From the NCBI GenBank assembly GCA_014584575.1, contig JACTMP010000018.1, positions 17,671 to 81,670 of the forward strand: a stretch of DNA of 64,000 nt. The letters are read 5' to 3'. Position numbers and translations under genes: made by a program. Positions 16,796-27,466 of this stretch are shown piece after piece (within the stretch, counting starts at the first letter, position 1; every line of letters starts with the position of its first letter). This DNA is from Chloroflexota bacterium. Lineage in GTDB: Bacteria > Chloroflexota > Anaerolineae > Promineifilales > Promineifilaceae. The notes beneath the pieces are model-generated. The model saw only the letters and a program-made list of their open reading frames with translations, did no database searches and was not told the origin of the DNA.

Positions 16796-17530
16796 CTAAA
16801 CAGGCACAAAATCTAACAGTTGGGAGAGCATGGAAATACGATTCACGTTTGACGGAATATCTTGCACCGTGCCCACATTGGCGCGATCCAGCCAGATACC
16901 GCTGCCATATAACCCCTGTTCCACCGCGCCAATGGCATCCACATTCAAATTGTCGCCCACATACAGACATTGGGCAGCAGGTGTACGCAGCCGGTTTGCC
17001 GCCCGTTGAAATATGGTCTTGCTGGGTTTGTGAACGCCCACTTCCTCGCTGATGGTGATGTGTGCGGTGGGGATATACGCCCCTACCAGATTTTCCATCA
17101 CCGGGCGCACGGTGGTTGAGTGGTTAGACAAAATCCCCAGTACCAGGTCTGTCTGATACAGCTTTTGCAGGGTAGATACCACATCATCATACAAGGTAGT
17201 GGGCAGATGCCCATAGGCGATATAGATGCGGTAAGCCAGTTCGCGGCTGGTATCGGGATAACCCAGGCGGATGAGCATCTGCCGGTAAAAGTTCATGATC
17301 TCCCGCCGGGTCTGGGGTTTGACGGTCCCGTCTATTCGGCCCAGGGCAATATCCGCCAGCAAGGATTCTCTGGCGGCGCGGAAATCGCCTACCGGGTAAT
17401 GAATGCCTACATGCTGGAACAGGACGGCCGTGCGTTCAATATGCGACATATCCGGCTGCAGCGTGTAAGCCAGCGTGAAGTCCCAATCAAACAGGACGGC
17501 CGTGATGCTCTTTGCCGACATTTTCACCAT
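16796..17530 (-). CDS. HAD superfamily hydrolase
   Basis: This 244-residue HAD phosphatase-like enzyme has motif I AVLFDWDFTLAYT (nucleophile Asp followed by the acid Asp), motif II around GILSNHSTT, the Lys region HKPSKTIFQ and the motif IV region LYVGDNLNVDAIGA. A helical cap lies between about residues 25 and 105. Substrate is not predictable; small phosphorylated metabolites are usual. Both ATG 17530 and ATG 17521 are possible starts. The ~260 bases upstream hold GAATTATGAA-type repeats and no gene. Confidence 0.88.
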   Translation of the reverse strand: MVKMSAKSITAVLFDWDFTLAYTLQPDMSHIERTAVLFQHVGIHYPVGDFRAARESLLADIALGRIDGTVKPQTRREIMNFYRQMLIRLGYPDTSRELAYRIYIAYGHLPTTLYDDVVSTLQKLYQTDLVLGILSNHSTTVRPVMENLVGAYIPTAHITISEEVGVHKPSKTIFQRAANRLRTPAAQCLYVGDNLNVDAIGAVEQGLYGSGIWLDRANVGTVQDIPSNVNRISMLSQLLDFVPV

Positions 17531-17702
17531 CCAATCTCGAAATTATGAATTATGAAGGATGAATTATGAACGTCATTCCTTCTGGCGCATCTCACGGCAC
17601 AATTTTGCAGTGGCGTGTACCCAGGTAAGATCATGGCAAACATTGTATGAGAACCACCCGGTTTATTCAGTGAAAAAGGCGATGATTTTACCGGCTAAAC
17701 AA

Positions 17703-17739
17703 AAAACCCGAAGGGAAATTTACGCTCCCTTCGGGTTTT
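17703..17739 (-). terminator. Intrinsic terminator after gatB
   Basis: AAAACCCGAAGGGA and TCCCTTCGGGTTTT form a 14-bp perfect stem with a nine-base loop. On the minus strand the stem is followed by a T-rich stretch, so it fits as the end of the gatB transcript. Confidence 0.85.
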
Positions 17740-17746
17740 ATAGATG

Positions 17747-17807
17747 GAGATTGAGAGATTAAGAGATTGGGAGATTCAATCTCCCAATCTCTTAATCTCT
17801 CAATCTC
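17747..17807. repeat. Family A repeat at the gatB 3' end
   Basis: GAGATTGAGAGATTAAGAGA units and their exact complement make a near-perfect palindrome of about 60 bases. Its right arm encodes the last gatB codons (LRLRD) and the TAA stop. Confidence 0.9.
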
Positions 17808-19240
17808 AATAGTTTCTGCGCCAACAGTTGGTTCACCAGGGCCGGGTTGGCCTTGCCTTTACTTTGGCCCATCACCTGGCCCACAAACCAGCCGCGCAGC
17901 TTTTCTTCGCCGCTGGCATAGCGGGCCACCATTTCCGGGTTTGTTGCCAACACCTGCTCAATGAGGGCCACAATAGCCGCTTCGTCTGAGATTTGCGCTA
18001 ACCCTCTGGCCTGCACAATGGCCGGGGCCGATTGGCCACTGCGGAACATCTCGGCCAGCACATCTTTGGCGGTGTTGTTGTTGATAGCCCCTTTGTCTAC
18101 CAGGGCAATCAGTTCCACCAATCCGGCGGGGCTTATCTGGATTTGCTCGATACTCTGTTTGTGTTCGTTCATCAGCCGGAACAGTTCGTTGAGCAGCCAT
18201 TTACTGACGGATTTGGGGTCGCCGCCGGCGGCTACGGCCGTGTCCAACCATGCCGCCACCGCCCGTTCCTCCGCCAACACCCGCGCCTCATACGGCGTCA
18301 GCTTAAACTCGTTGACATAACGCTCAATTTTGGCGTCCGGCAGTTCCGGTAAAGCCGCTCGTGCTTCGGCAATCCACGCCTCAGAAATAAACAGCGGCGG
18401 CAAATCCGGCTCCGGGAAGTAGCGGTAATCTTCCGCTTCTTCCTTGCTGCGTTGGCTAAACGTGCGCTTTTTGTCCTCATTCCAGCCGCGTGTCTCCTGC
18501 ACTACCCGCCCACCCGATTTCACCACCTGAATTTGCCGCTCAATCTCATACGCCGAGCCATCGGCTAACGCTTTGAAGCTGTTCAGGTTTTTCAACTCCG
18601 TGCGGGTGCCAAATTCCTGGCTGCCGGACGGCCGTACACTGATATTCGGCTCCACGCGCAGCACCCCCTTCTCCATGTCGCCGCTGTTCACACCCAGGTA
18701 GCGCAAAATCTGGCGAATTTTCATGGCGTAGGCCCGCGCCTCTTCGCCGCTGTGAATGTCCGGCTCGGAGACGATTTCCAGCAAAGGCACACCGGCCCGG
18801 TTGTAATCCACCAGTGATGTACCATCATCCTGATGGGTCAACTTGCCGGTGTCCTCTTCCATGTGGACGCGGCGGATGCCAATGCGTTTGTGTGTGCCAT
18901 CGTCCAGTTCCACGTCCAGCCAGCCGTTCACGCCCAGCGGCTCTTCATACTGGCTGATCTGGTAGCCTTTGGGCAGGTCTGGATAAAAGTAATTTTTGCG
19001 GGCAAAAATGTTGTGCTGATTAATCTGGCAGTTCAGCGCCAACGCCACGCACAGCGCGTACTCTACTGCCTGTCGGTTGATCACCGGCAGCGTACCCGGC
19101 ATACCGAGACAGAGGGGGTGTACGGCCGTGTTTGGCTCCGCTTCCACGCTGTCCACCACCGGCGCAGCGCAAAACATCTTCGATGCCGTCAGCAACTCGG
19201 CATGAATCTCCAACCCCATAATCGCTTCGTATTCAATCAT
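17792..19240 (-). CDS. gatB: Asp/Glu-tRNA amidotransferase subunit B
   Basis: The 482-residue protein matches GatB, the kinase/tRNA-binding subunit: [13 protein letters not shown] at the N-terminus, the [18 protein letters not shown] motif, [18 protein letters not shown], and a C-terminal YqeY-like tail domain that binds tRNA. ATG 19240 follows the methyltransferase stop by nine bases, so it may be transcribed with the restriction-modification genes. Its C-terminus (after QKL) and stop come from a family A repeat. Confidence 0.95.
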   Translation of the reverse strand: MIEYEAIMGLEIHAELLTASKMFCAAPVVDSVEAEPNTAVHPLCLGMPGTLPVINRQAVEYALCVALALNCQINQHNIFARKNYFYPDLPKGYQISQYEEPLGVNGWLDVELDDGTHKRIGIRRVHMEEDTGKLTHQDDGTSLVDYNRAGVPLLEIVSEPDIHSGEEARAYAMKIRQILRYLGVNSGDMEKGVLRVEPNISVRPSGSQEFGTRTELKNLNSFKALADGSAYEIERQIQVVKSGGRVVQETRGWNEDKKRTFSQRSKEEAEDYRYFPEPDLPPLFISEAWIAEARAALPELPDAKIERYVNEFKLTPYEARVLAEERAVAAWLDTAVAAGGDPKSVSKWLLNELFRLMNEHKQSIEQIQISPAGLVELIALVDKGAINNNTAKDVLAEMFRSGQSAPAIVQARGLAQISDEAAIVALIEQVLATNPEMVARYASGEEKLRGWFVGQVMGQSKGKANPALVNQLLAQKLLRLRD

Positions 19241-19249
19241 TTCAGTTTT

Positions 19250-20572
19250 TCACTCTCGTTCAAGAACTAGAATATGCTCTTCCACGTCCATTTTAGTGAC
19301 AGTTGACTTTCGGGTACGCCATAAAATAGTTTCCAATTCCCTGTATTTCAGCTTTTGGCAGGCGATCTGGCTCAATAATTGTGCGGTATAGATGGGAACA
19401 CGAAAATAGCTAAACTGATCGCCAACGACAAACGCAATCTTTCTGCCGGCAGGCATCACCTGTTGCAATTGCGCCAGAACTCGGTACATACCACCAAAGT
19501 ATTCCGTTACCACCCGATGATACAGCCGCTCAAAACCTGAGGTAGCCCCGCGTTCAAGCCGTCGCTGTTCAATTTCCTGCGCCAGTTTTTGAATGGCCGG
19601 AATGTCCCCGACATATTGTGAATCATTGTCGGCCACATAAATGTTGCGTGTATGGGATCGTAACATTTCTTCTTTGATGGCCCGCAGGTCGGTTTTGTTT
19701 TGCATAAACCCAAGCAAAATAAGCTCCAACCGGGTAATACGGGAATAATCCTTTTCATTCGGGTATGGTGGCGACGAGATCACAAAATCTACGGGCCTCT
19801 GCACAAAGTTGGTCAGGTTGCGTGCGTCGCCGGTGTGGATAACGGCCGCGCCCCACCCCGACATCCCTTGCACCGTTGCCAGATCGTGCCGCATCTGCCG
19901 CAGCTTATCCAGCAACAAACCATACACATCCGCGTCTTGCCGTGTTTTAGCAACATACACCTCTGGCCCAAACCCTAAATTAGAAACGGTCACCAGCACA
20001 TCGGCCAACGCCAGCCGGAACAAATCGGTCAATGAATCTTTCGGCCAGGAATCAAGTACATCTCTCACTACCAGACATTTCTGTAAAGGCGTCTCACTGA
20101 TCCAATTTTTAGGCAGTAAGTCACGCAGGTATTTGTGATTGCCCTCAAACAATTCAGCATCCCGTAAAACCTGACCCGCTGGAAATAGATCATCAAAGGA
20201 AAGTTGAGCAGCGTATTGTTTGCCCATTGCCAGCAGCGGTGGCTGCACAAGTTCACACAAATTCGCCAAACGGCCGTCAAACTCTGGCAAATCAATATCC
20301 CAAGTAGTTTTTACCCGGCTGGCAAAAGCTGTTACCGGGTTGGCATCAATGCCAATGGAATCAATACCGCGTCTTTTACACTCAACTAATGTTGTGCCTG
20401 TGCCGACAAATGGGTCAAGGACAATTTGCCCCTGTTGCACACCAAATCTATCCAGCAATCCAGAAACAAGATGGTCAGGATACGACAATACAAAACGATA
20501 CCAATTATGGATGGTGGCGTCGTCTAATTCCTGAGCAAATGAATTCGGCCGTTTCAAATCAGTAATGCTCAT
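19250..20572 (-). CDS. DNA methyltransferase of a type II restriction-modification system
   Basis: This 440-residue protein has an AdoMet-binding motif LDPFVGTGTTLVECKRRG (about 52-69) and a catalytic motif VISSPPYPNEKDY (about 265), of the SPPY type seen in N4-cytosine and some N6-adenine methyltransferases. The motif order suggests a target domain between or after them, with a long C-terminal region of no recognised family. Its ATG overlaps the stop of the upstream gene (ATGA), the likely nuclease, so production is coupled. The recognition sequence is unknown. Codon use does not look clearly foreign. Confidence 0.88.
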   Translation of the reverse strand: MSITDLKRPNSFAQELDDATIHNWYRFVLSYPDHLVSGLLDRFGVQQGQIVLDPFVGTGTTLVECKRRGIDSIGIDANPVTAFASRVKTTWDIDLPEFDGRLANLCELVQPPLLAMGKQYAAQLSFDDLFPAGQVLRDAELFEGNHKYLRDLLPKNWISETPLQKCLVVRDVLDSWPKDSLTDLFRLALADVLVTVSNLGFGPEVYVAKTRQDADVYGLLLDKLRQMRHDLATVQGMSGWGAAVIHTGDARNLTNFVQRPVDFVISSPPYPNEKDYSRITRLELILLGFMQNKTDLRAIKEEMLRSHTRNIYVADNDSQYVGDIPAIQKLAQEIEQRRLERGATSGFERLYHRVVTEYFGGMYRVLAQLQQVMPAGRKIAFVVGDQFSYFRVPIYTAQLLSQIACQKLKYRELETILWRTRKSTVTKMDVEEHILVLERE

Positions 20573-21336
20573 TCTCGCACCAACAAGTATCGTTTATATC
20601 GGACTGTCGCTATCTGGTTGGGGTCGGTCACGGTCGTAAACTCCAAAAACATAAACGAATCATCTGGCATCAGTTTTACACCAATGGGGCGCAATCTCAG
20701 ATCTGGAAACTGCTGGCTGGCAAAACGAATCATTTGGGTGATTTGCACGACGCCCAATTGGTCTTTAGGTGAGGCGATTTTGGCTTCTACTGGCAAAGCA
20801 TAGCCTTGCCCATCACTGTCCAGCCCAATAAACAAATCGTCAATTTCTATCTGGCCCATGTTGGCAACGGCCGTGCGAAAATGTCCTTGCAAATGATAGG
20901 TCGTCAGCGAAGTGAAAATATCCAGCAGGCGATTGTAACGAATACGCGCCAACACAGCCTGTTCATCAGAACTTTGATACTTCAGCACAATTTGAGGTGT
21001 GGCATCGGGAATCCTGGTAATAGCTACATCAGAAGGAATATCGAAGTAAGGTGAGCGATCCAGTTTACGAAAGGCATATTTGCTTTTGCCCTGCCCTTCA
21101 ATCGCCCAATTCCCATACCGTAGAATCGCTTCCGGCAAAGAAGAACGCCCAGAACGGTAAGTATAAATGATGTCAGGCACGTTTTTGGTAGAAAGATGTA
21201 ATTCCAGTTCCTTGATAGCTTCCTCAATATCTGTTTTCGCAAAGGGCAAATAATCAACCGCCGGAGAATCTGTAAACACTTTTTCAAAAACACGTACAAT
21301 AACTTGATCGTAAACCTTCAATGCTAATTCACTCAC
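20569..21336 (-). CDS. Probable type II restriction endonuclease (PD-(D/E)XK type)
   Basis: A 255-residue protein of no family I can name. It contains QIEIDDLFIGLDSDG followed about 17 residues later by LPVEAKIAS, matching the PD-(D/E)XK nuclease core (Asp, then E-x-K). Position directly before and overlapping a DNA methyltransferase gene strongly suggests the partner restriction enzyme. It starts at GTG 21336 with a GAGGAAGG site. The nuclease call is inference from motif and context. Confidence 0.72.
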   Translation of the reverse strand: MSELALKVYDQVIVRVFEKVFTDSPAVDYLPFAKTDIEEAIKELELHLSTKNVPDIIYTYRSGRSSLPEAILRYGNWAIEGQGKSKYAFRKLDRSPYFDIPSDVAITRIPDATPQIVLKYQSSDEQAVLARIRYNRLLDIFTSLTTYHLQGHFRTAVANMGQIEIDDLFIGLDSDGQGYALPVEAKIASPKDQLGVVQITQMIRFASQQFPDLRLRPIGVKLMPDDSFMFLEFTTVTDPNQIATVRYKRYLLVRE

Positions 21337-21366
21337 AGTCTGCCTTCCTCAAGCTAAAAGCCAGCT

Positions 21367-21759
21367 TCAAACCTCTGACATTTCTACCTCATAGGGTTGG
21401 ATAAGGACATCGGCGGGAATGCCAAGGCCGGCCTGCAATTTGCGGATCATGTTTAGGGACAACGGCCGTCTCCGATTCAGCACCTCAGACACCCGTGCCC
21501 GTGAACCAATATACGCTTCCAGATCACTTCGGCTCAACGACTGGCTTTCCATCAGATGAATGATAGCCTCTACCGGGTCTGGGGGTGGTATGGGATGATG
21601 TTTTTCCTCATATGCTTCCACCAACGTGATCATTATTTCCAATTTATCTCCATCTGGTGAACCAGCTTCAGCTAACCACAACCGGTCAATTTCTGTTAGG
21701 GCATTTTCGTAATCCGCCTCTGTTCGGATTGGTTTAATATCCATTGCCGATAGGAACAT
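21367..21759 (-). CDS. HigA/XRE-type helix-turn-helix regulator
   Basis: The protein matches HigA-type antitoxins: MDIKPIRTEADYENALTEID at the start and an XRE helix-turn-helix (LSRSDLEAYIGSRARVSEVLNRRRPLS shortened: residues about 80-110). The start may be ATG 21744 (MDIKP) or 21759, which follows the preceding stop directly. There is no HigB-like toxin next to it; instead the restriction enzyme gene follows 30 bases downstream. It may therefore act as a controller of the restriction-modification genes, as C-proteins do. Confidence 0.82.
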   Translation of the reverse strand: MFLSAMDIKPIRTEADYENALTEIDRLWLAEAGSPDGDKLEIMITLVEAYEEKHHPIPPPDPVEAIIHLMESQSLSRSDLEAYIGSRARVSEVLNRRRPLSLNMIRKLQAGLGIPADVLIQPYEVEMSEV

Positions 21760-22038
21760 TCAAGGTTCTAAATCTAACTGTTTTTGTAGTACAGGTAATA
21801 GTTGCTGAATGTGATGCTGTAAATGTTCGAGGGCGATGGTTAATTCAGCGGCCGTTTCTTGTGCGTCGCCAGCATCTGCCCGGTAACTATCGGTGCGTAA
21901 GACAGTCAGCAATTCCAGCACATTTTCTGCTTCACTTTCAATCTCTTGCAGATGCATAGCAGCCAGATCAGATTGCTTCGGCAAATTCAAAAGCTGGCTT
22001 ACTTCTTGCCAAATATCTTGAGTAATTGTGGTTTCCAT
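21760..22038 (-). CDS. Small acidic hypothetical protein in the restriction-modification operon
   Basis: A 92-residue acidic, Leu/Gln-rich helical protein (METTITQDIWQEVSQLLN at the start). GGGAGA lies seven bases before ATG 22038. Its stop abuts the HigA-like gene, and it follows a 67-residue gene by three bases, so all are cotranscribed. I recognise no family. Helical content suggests a protein-binding partner. Confidence 0.7.
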   Translation of the reverse strand: METTITQDIWQEVSQLLNLPKQSDLAAMHLQEIESEAENVLELLTVLRTDSYRADAGDAQETAAELTIALEHLQHHIQQLLPVLQKQLDLEP

Positions 22039-22041
22039 ACG

Positions 22042-22245
22042 TTATCTCCCACGTCGCCGTTGGCGGGCCAACCGCTCTTCCAGGCGATGTAATCGAATCG
22101 TAAACGTTTCTATTTCCCTTTCCCAATGATGGATCACACCTTCGTTTGGTTCAGGTCGGCCCTTTTCATGAGCTATCTTTTGCTCATGGGCTTCTTTTTG
22201 TTCCCGCAGGCTTTGTATAGCCCGACGGATTGCGCGGTTGCTCAT
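22042..22245 (-). CDS. Small coiled-coil hypothetical protein
   Basis: This 67-residue protein is highly charged and helical (IQSLREQKEAHEQKIAHEKG, then REIETFTIRLHRLEERLARQ), ending in a basic RQRRRGR. It is probably the first gene of the five-gene operon leading to the restriction-modification genes. Function unknown. Confidence 0.65.
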   Translation of the reverse strand: MSNRAIRRAIQSLREQKEAHEQKIAHEKGRPEPNEGVIHHWEREIETFTIRLHRLEERLARQRRRGR

Positions 22246-22279
22246 TCCGTGTGCCTATGTTCCACAGTTTAGCAGATTC

Positions 22280-23443
<1,164 letters not shown>

Positions 23444-23463
23444 GGGAAACGTCCTTTGAGATC

Positions 23464-23527
23464 AGGAGATTGGGAGATTGAGAGATTGGTTTTGCTGCCA
23501 ATCTCCCAATCTCTCAATCTCCAATCT
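23464..23527. repeat. Family A repeat between aminotransferase and nucleotidyltransferase genes
   Basis: GGAGATTGGGAGATTGAGAG on one side and CCAATCTCCCAATCTCTCAA on the other form a hairpin around GTTTTGCTG. The right arm encodes the last residues (VEIGD) and stop of the nucleotidyltransferase gene on the minus strand. Confidence 0.88.
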
Positions 23528-24518
23528 CTACTATCGAATCATCACCTAAAAACATGCTCATCCGTTTGCCGGTGACTTTTGTATTTTCGCCGATAAGAGC
23601 GCCGTCCAGCAGACAGTTTTCTAGCTGCGCGCCGGCGTCTATGATACTGTTTTTGATGATGCAGTTGCTTAATTTTGCGCCGGGGCCGATGCTGACGTAG
23701 GGGCCGATGACGCTGCTGTCTACGCTGGCTTCGGCGTGAATGAAGACGGGCGGCAGGGCGGTGAAATCTTCGGCGTAGCTGCGGTCAATGGCGTCTTCGC
23801 TGCCGTAACCCAGCCCCAACAGCCGTTCGTTGGTGGCCAGGATGTTTTCCGGGTTGCCCGCGTCCAGCCAGAAAATGGTTTCCTGGGTGCGGACTTTGAT
23901 GCCTTGCTCCAGCAAGACCTGGTACGCATCGGCCAGGTAGTATTCGCCTTTGGTCTGACGGCCGTCGTTGATGATGGTATCCAGAGCGTGGCGCAGGGTA
24001 CGGCCGTGCCGGAACCAATGAATCCCCGCAATCGCCTGCCGGTAACGGTCATGGTCGGGTTTCTCAATCAACTCTGTCACAAAACCATCGGTGTCCGTGG
24101 CCACCACACCAAATTTGCGCGGGTCTTCTACCTCTTGCACCAACATCACCACATCGGCCGTCGGGTCGGGCAGTTCCGTATACCGCGCCTGCACAATGCC
24201 ATCGCCAAAGGCGATCACCAGTTCCCCCTCATCCATAAAATCGCGGCACAACCAGAGCGCGTGCGCCTGCCCCAACAATTCTTCCTGCACTACAAAATGG
24301 CTATTGAGGTGTGGATACTGCTCCCGAATCCACGCCTCAATCTGTTCTCCCTTGTAGCCAATGACAAACACAACCTCTTCGGTGGTGATGTCGCTCATCA
24401 GGTCGAGCAAGTGGCCGATGACGGTCTTGCCTGCCACATGCAGCAGCGGCTTGGCCCGACTCCACGTATACGGCCGCATCCGTTTCCCAAACCCGGCGAG
24501 AGGGATGATCATTTTCAT
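23514..24518 (-). CDS. Sugar-phosphate nucleotidyltransferase
   Basis: The ~334-residue enzyme starts MKMIIPLAGFGKRMRPYTW, the nucleotide-binding signature of NDP-sugar pyrophosphorylases, followed by KPLLHVAGKTVIGHLLD. It has DVVMLVQEVEDPRKFGVV and IEKPDH in the catalytic part and a C-terminal left-handed beta-helix-like region (VIGPYVSIGPGAKLSNCIIK). The likely reaction is NTP plus sugar-1-phosphate to NDP-sugar, for envelope polysaccharides; the sugar is unknown. I chose ATG 24518 because of AAAGGAC upstream. Its last residues come from a family A repeat. Confidence 0.88.
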   Translation of the reverse strand: MKMIIPLAGFGKRMRPYTWSRAKPLLHVAGKTVIGHLLDLMSDITTEEVVFVIGYKGEQIEAWIREQYPHLNSHFVVQEELLGQAHALWLCRDFMDEGELVIAFGDGIVQARYTELPDPTADVVMLVQEVEDPRKFGVVATDTDGFVTELIEKPDHDRYRQAIAGIHWFRHGRTLRHALDTIINDGRQTKGEYYLADAYQVLLEQGIKVRTQETIFWLDAGNPENILATNERLLGLGYGSEDAIDRSYAEDFTALPPVFIHAEASVDSSVIGPYVSIGPGAKLSNCIIKNSIIDAGAQLENCLLDGALIGENTKVTGKRMSMFLGDDSIVEIGD

Positions 24519-24555
24519 AGTTTGTCCTTTAGAGTACAGCAGATTGAGTTGCAAC

Positions 24556-24590
24556 CAGACATCCGATTTCTCAAAGAAATCGGATGTCTG
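24556..24590. repeat. Perfect inverted repeat in the gatA-nucleotidyltransferase gap
   Basis: CAGACATCCGATTT and AAATCGGATGTCTG pair over 14 bases around CTCAAAG. A second small palindrome (GGACATGCTATGTCC) and CAGCGGAT/ATCCGCTG arms follow up to 24670. No T-run is next to the stem on the minus strand. Confidence 0.75.
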
Positions 24591-24647
24591 ACGCGAACGA
24601 GTGGACATGCTATGTCCATAAGAGGAAACAGCGGATGAAGAACTCTT

Positions 24648-26099
24648 CTATCCGTTGTTTTCCTTATCCGCTGTAGTCACCGTTTGCTCGTAAGCAAACG
24701 CCACATTCAAAATCGTCGCCTCTTGCAGCGTGTTGCCAATCAGTTGCAAGCCGATGGGCAAACCCTGGCTGTCACGACCGCAGGGGACGGAGAGGCCGCA
24801 GCTTGCCGACAGGTTGACGGGCAGGGTGAAAATGTCTTGCAAATACATTTGCAGGGGGTCATCCACGATGGCCCCAATTTTGAAGGCGGTGGTAGGTGAG
24901 GTAGGGGTGGCGATAACGTCTACTTTCTCGAAGGCGTTGAGGAAATCTTGTTTGATGAGGGTGCGCGCTTTGAGGGAACGGCCGTAATAAGCCTCATAAT
25001 ACCCTGCACTGAGCGCATACGTGCCCAACATGATGCGCCGCTTCACCTCCGGGCCAAAGAGGGCGCGTGTCTTTTTCACCGAATCAATCATATCCGCCCC
25101 TTCTATGCGGGGACCAAAACGGATGCCATCGTAGCGGGCCAGGTTGGCGCTGGCTTCGGCCGGGGCGATCAGGTAGTAGACGGGCAGGGCATAGGCAGTG
25201 TGCGGCAGGCTGATTTCCACGATCTCTGCGCCCAATTCAGCCAGTTTAGCAATGGCATTGCGCACGGCCGTTTCCACTTCCGCATCTATCCCCTCGATAA
25301 AATACTCCTTCGGCACACCCACTTTCAAGCCGCGAATATCGCCCGTCAGCGCCGCTTCAAAATCGGGCACGGGTACATTGAGCGAGGTGCTGTCCATGGG
25401 ATCATACCCGGCGGTGGCCTGGAACACGGCCGTACAATCCGCCACCGTGCGCCCAAACGCGCCCACCTGATCCAGCGTGGAGGCAAAAGCGACGACACCC
25501 CAACGGCTCATACGGCCGTAAGTCGGCCGTAACCCCACCACTCCACAAAACGACGCCGGTTGGCGCACACTGCCACCCGTATCCGTGCCCAATGCCCCAT
25601 ACGCCATGCCCGTGGCCACCGCCGCCGCACTGCCGCCACTGCTGCCGCCCGCCACCCGCGTCAGGTCATACGGGTTGCGCGTGGTGAAGTAGGCCGAATT
25701 TTCGGTGGACGACCCCATGGCAAACTCATCTGTATTCGTCTTGCCCAGGATGACCGCCCCGGCCGCCTTCAATTTCCGCACCACAAAGGCATCATAGGGC
25801 GGCACAAACCCTTCCAGGATTTTGCTGCCCGCCGTCGTCTCCACCCCTTCCGTGCAAATGATGTCTTTCACGGCAACGGGGATGCCCAACAGCGGCGAAT
25901 CCTCGCCGTTGGCGCGGCGCTGGTCAGCTTGCTGCGCCTGTTCCAGCGCCATCTCATCGGTGATAGTGAGGAAGGCTTGAATGTTGTTATCCGTCGCCAC
26001 CAGATGGTCGAGCATGGCCTGAGTGGCGGCCACGCTGGTCGTCTCGCTGCGCCGCAGCGCGTCTCGTAGTTGAGTCAGAGTTAGTTTGGTGAAGTCCAT
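24648..26099 (-). CDS. gatA: Asp/Glu-tRNA amidotransferase subunit A
   Basis: This 483-residue amidase-signature protein carries the catalytic Lys in [13 protein letters not shown] and the Ser-cis-Ser pair in [16 protein letters not shown], followed by [16 protein letters not shown] with the acylated Ser. GatA supplies ammonia from glutamine to GatB. It ends with the family-typical [11 protein letters not shown]. The start at 26099 has only a weak ribosome binding site. It is separated from gatB by seven genes and from gatC by strand. Confidence 0.96.
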   Translation of the reverse strand: MDFTKLTLTQLRDALRRSETTSVAATQAMLDHLVATDNNIQAFLTITDEMALEQAQQADQRRANGEDSPLLGIPVAVKDIICTEGVETTAGSKILEGFVPPYDAFVVRKLKAAGAVILGKTNTDEFAMGSSTENSAYFTTRNPYDLTRVAGGSSGGSAAAVATGMAYGALGTDTGGSVRQPASFCGVVGLRPTYGRMSRWGVVAFASTLDQVGAFGRTVADCTAVFQATAGYDPMDSTSLNVPVPDFEAALTGDIRGLKVGVPKEYFIEGIDAEVETAVRNAIAKLAELGAEIVEISLPHTAYALPVYYLIAPAEASANLARYDGIRFGPRIEGADMIDSVKKTRALFGPEVKRRIMLGTYALSAGYYEAYYGRSLKARTLIKQDFLNAFEKVDVIATPTSPTTAFKIGAIVDDPLQMYLQDIFTLPVNLSASCGLSVPCGRDSQGLPIGLQLIGNTLQEATILNVAFAYEQTVTTADKENNG

Positions 26100-26126
26100 A
26101 GTACTGATACCAGCTTGAGTAAAGGG

Positions 26127-26564
26127 CTACAGGGGGTTCTTAACATTTAGAAACGCGAATTGATCGAAATCGCTCGTGTTAACCGTATACAACCCGGAAA
26201 CGCCATGATCTTTCAGTGTGGCCACCAAAGCCACGTCGAAAATTTTCTGTCTGGTTGTAACAGACTTAAGCAAATCTATCAGAGTAGTCAGTTGGGTTGA
26301 TTTAGGATAGAGAATCGTAACGCCAGTGTCCATATACGCTTGAACAAGTTGCGTTGCGTCATGGAGTGGTAATGGCGATTCGAGTTGATGTCGGGTAATG
26401 ACATTCAGAAATTCAGTAAGCACTTGTCCAGGAATGCAGACGGCCAACTTACCCTCAGCATCATGTTCATTCATGACCTTTTCAATAAATGTCTTGGCCT
26501 GAGAATGCAAAGGGGACGCTACGTTATGAGCATAAACCAAAAGATTCGTATCCAAGGCATACAT
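26127..26564 (-). CDS. PIN-domain toxin (VapC-like)
   Basis: A ~145-residue PIN-domain ribonuclease: MYALDTNLLVYAHN (first Asp), QVLTEFLNVI (Glu), KIFDVALVAT (Asp) and VNTSDFDQF (last acidic site). VapC-type toxins cut tRNA or rRNA. ATG 26564 directly follows the antitoxin stop region; a TTG two codons earlier is also possible. The small gene upstream is its likely antitoxin. Confidence 0.85.
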   Translation of the reverse strand: MYALDTNLLVYAHNVASPLHSQAKTFIEKVMNEHDAEGKLAVCIPGQVLTEFLNVITRHQLESPLPLHDATQLVQAYMDTGVTILYPKSTQLTTLIDLLKSVTTRQKIFDVALVATLKDHGVSGLYTVNTSDFDQFAFLNVKNPL

Positions 26565-26566
26565 GA

Positions 26567-26779
26567 TCAAGAAACCCTATCTGCATACATCTCTTCCCTA
26601 TCAACGGTAACATCTGCGCCCAGGTCAATCGTCTGAACACGAAAAGGCTTACGGGGGTGCTGCAAAACTTCACTTTGGGCAATTTCATCCTTGAGGGACT
26701 GAAGCAAAAGTTCGATGACCTGGATTCGATAGGTTAAAGGCGTATCCTGAAGCTGTTGAACTGTTTCTTGAATTGTCAT
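26567..26779 (-). CDS. Probable antitoxin paired with the PIN protein
   Basis: The 70-residue protein starts MTIQETVQQLQDTPLTYRIQ, resembling short antitoxins that precede PIN or RelE toxins in Chloroflexota and cyanobacteria (N-terminal helix RIQVIELLLQSLKDEI, then an extended tail). Position, size and coupling to the PIN gene support the role; I see no classical AbrB or RHH motif. It has AAGGAGA upstream. Confidence 0.7.
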   Translation of the reverse strand: MTIQETVQQLQDTPLTYRIQVIELLLQSLKDEIAQSEVLQHPRKPFRVQTIDLGADVTVDREEMYADRVS

Positions 26780-26972
26780 CCATCATCTCCTTATCATCAC
26801 GGAAACGCTTCCTACGGCATTAATAGCCTGATTATAACAGAAAAATAGCTCACGACCCGGCCTCCAATTCCGCCAACAATGCCCGGTAGGGTTTGCTTGG
26901 TAAAGCCCATAAGGGTTCGTTCCATCACAACTTTTGGCACATTGTTGTACCCGGAAATGGGCAATGCGCAAT

Positions 26973-26995
26973 AAAAAAGGGCCGTGTGGCCCTTT
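26973..26995 (-). terminator. Intrinsic terminator after the SnoaL-like gene
   Basis: On the minus strand AAAGGGCC, ACAC and GGCCCTTT form a stem followed by a T-run. It ends the transcript of the gene at 27050. The remaining bases from 26780 to 27049 show no gene. Confidence 0.8.
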
Positions 26996-27049
26996 GTATA
27001 GCTAACCTCGTTCAAATTGGAAATAACAGCGGGCAGGTCGAGCGCAGGG

Positions 27050-27466
27050 TCAGGCCGCGCCTGTGGCGGACTCATCTTCGATGCCGGCCCACCGGAGTGC
27101 GTCCACCCGTTCCCCAAAGGTGAGATATTGGGTGATCTTGCCATTGCGAAAAACGAAGCCGTCGGCAAATCTTCCGCCAATCCAGTCAGTCGAGTCCTTC
27201 AAGCGGACCCAGGCATAGAGGTATACGACAACTTTGTCTCCATTCACCAGGAACTTCTCCGGCTGGCAGGTTCCTTCAGCCCAAGTCCCACGTCCTTTTG
27301 TGATGTGTTCTTGCACTTCCGCGATGCCATGATAGGCGCCGGCGGTTGGAAAACCCTCTGGCTCAATGCGCACAATCTGCGGATCAAAATCCTTCGTTAC
27401 GGCCTGCATATCATTACGATTGATTGCCGCGAAGAACTGCTCTAGTGCTTCAATTTCGTTACTCAT
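27050..27466 (-). CDS. SnoaL-like / NTF2-fold protein
   Basis: A ~138-residue single-domain protein with the SnoaL/NTF2-like pattern: ALEQFFAAINRNDMQAVTKD at the N-terminus, then AYHGIAEVQEHI and the strand-rich VNGDKVVVYLYAWVRLKDS and GKITQYLTFGERVDALRWAG. Members are isomerases, small hydrolases or ligand-binding proteins; no function can be assigned. I chose ATG 27466, preceded by AGAGGAT. The gap to the next gene (27467-27752) contains no convincing gene. Confidence 0.8.
   Translation of the reverse strand: MSNEIEALEQFFAAINRNDMQAVTKDFDPQIVRIEPEGFPTAGAYHGIAEVQEHITKGRGTWAEGTCQPEKFLVNGDKVVVYLYAWVRLKDSTDWIGGRFADGFVFRNGKITQYLTFGERVDALRWAGIEDESATGAA

Noticed and set aside
26812..27180. Minus-strand ORF overlapping the SnoaL-like gene
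   Set aside because: It overlaps the SnoaL-like gene in another frame and runs through its terminator.
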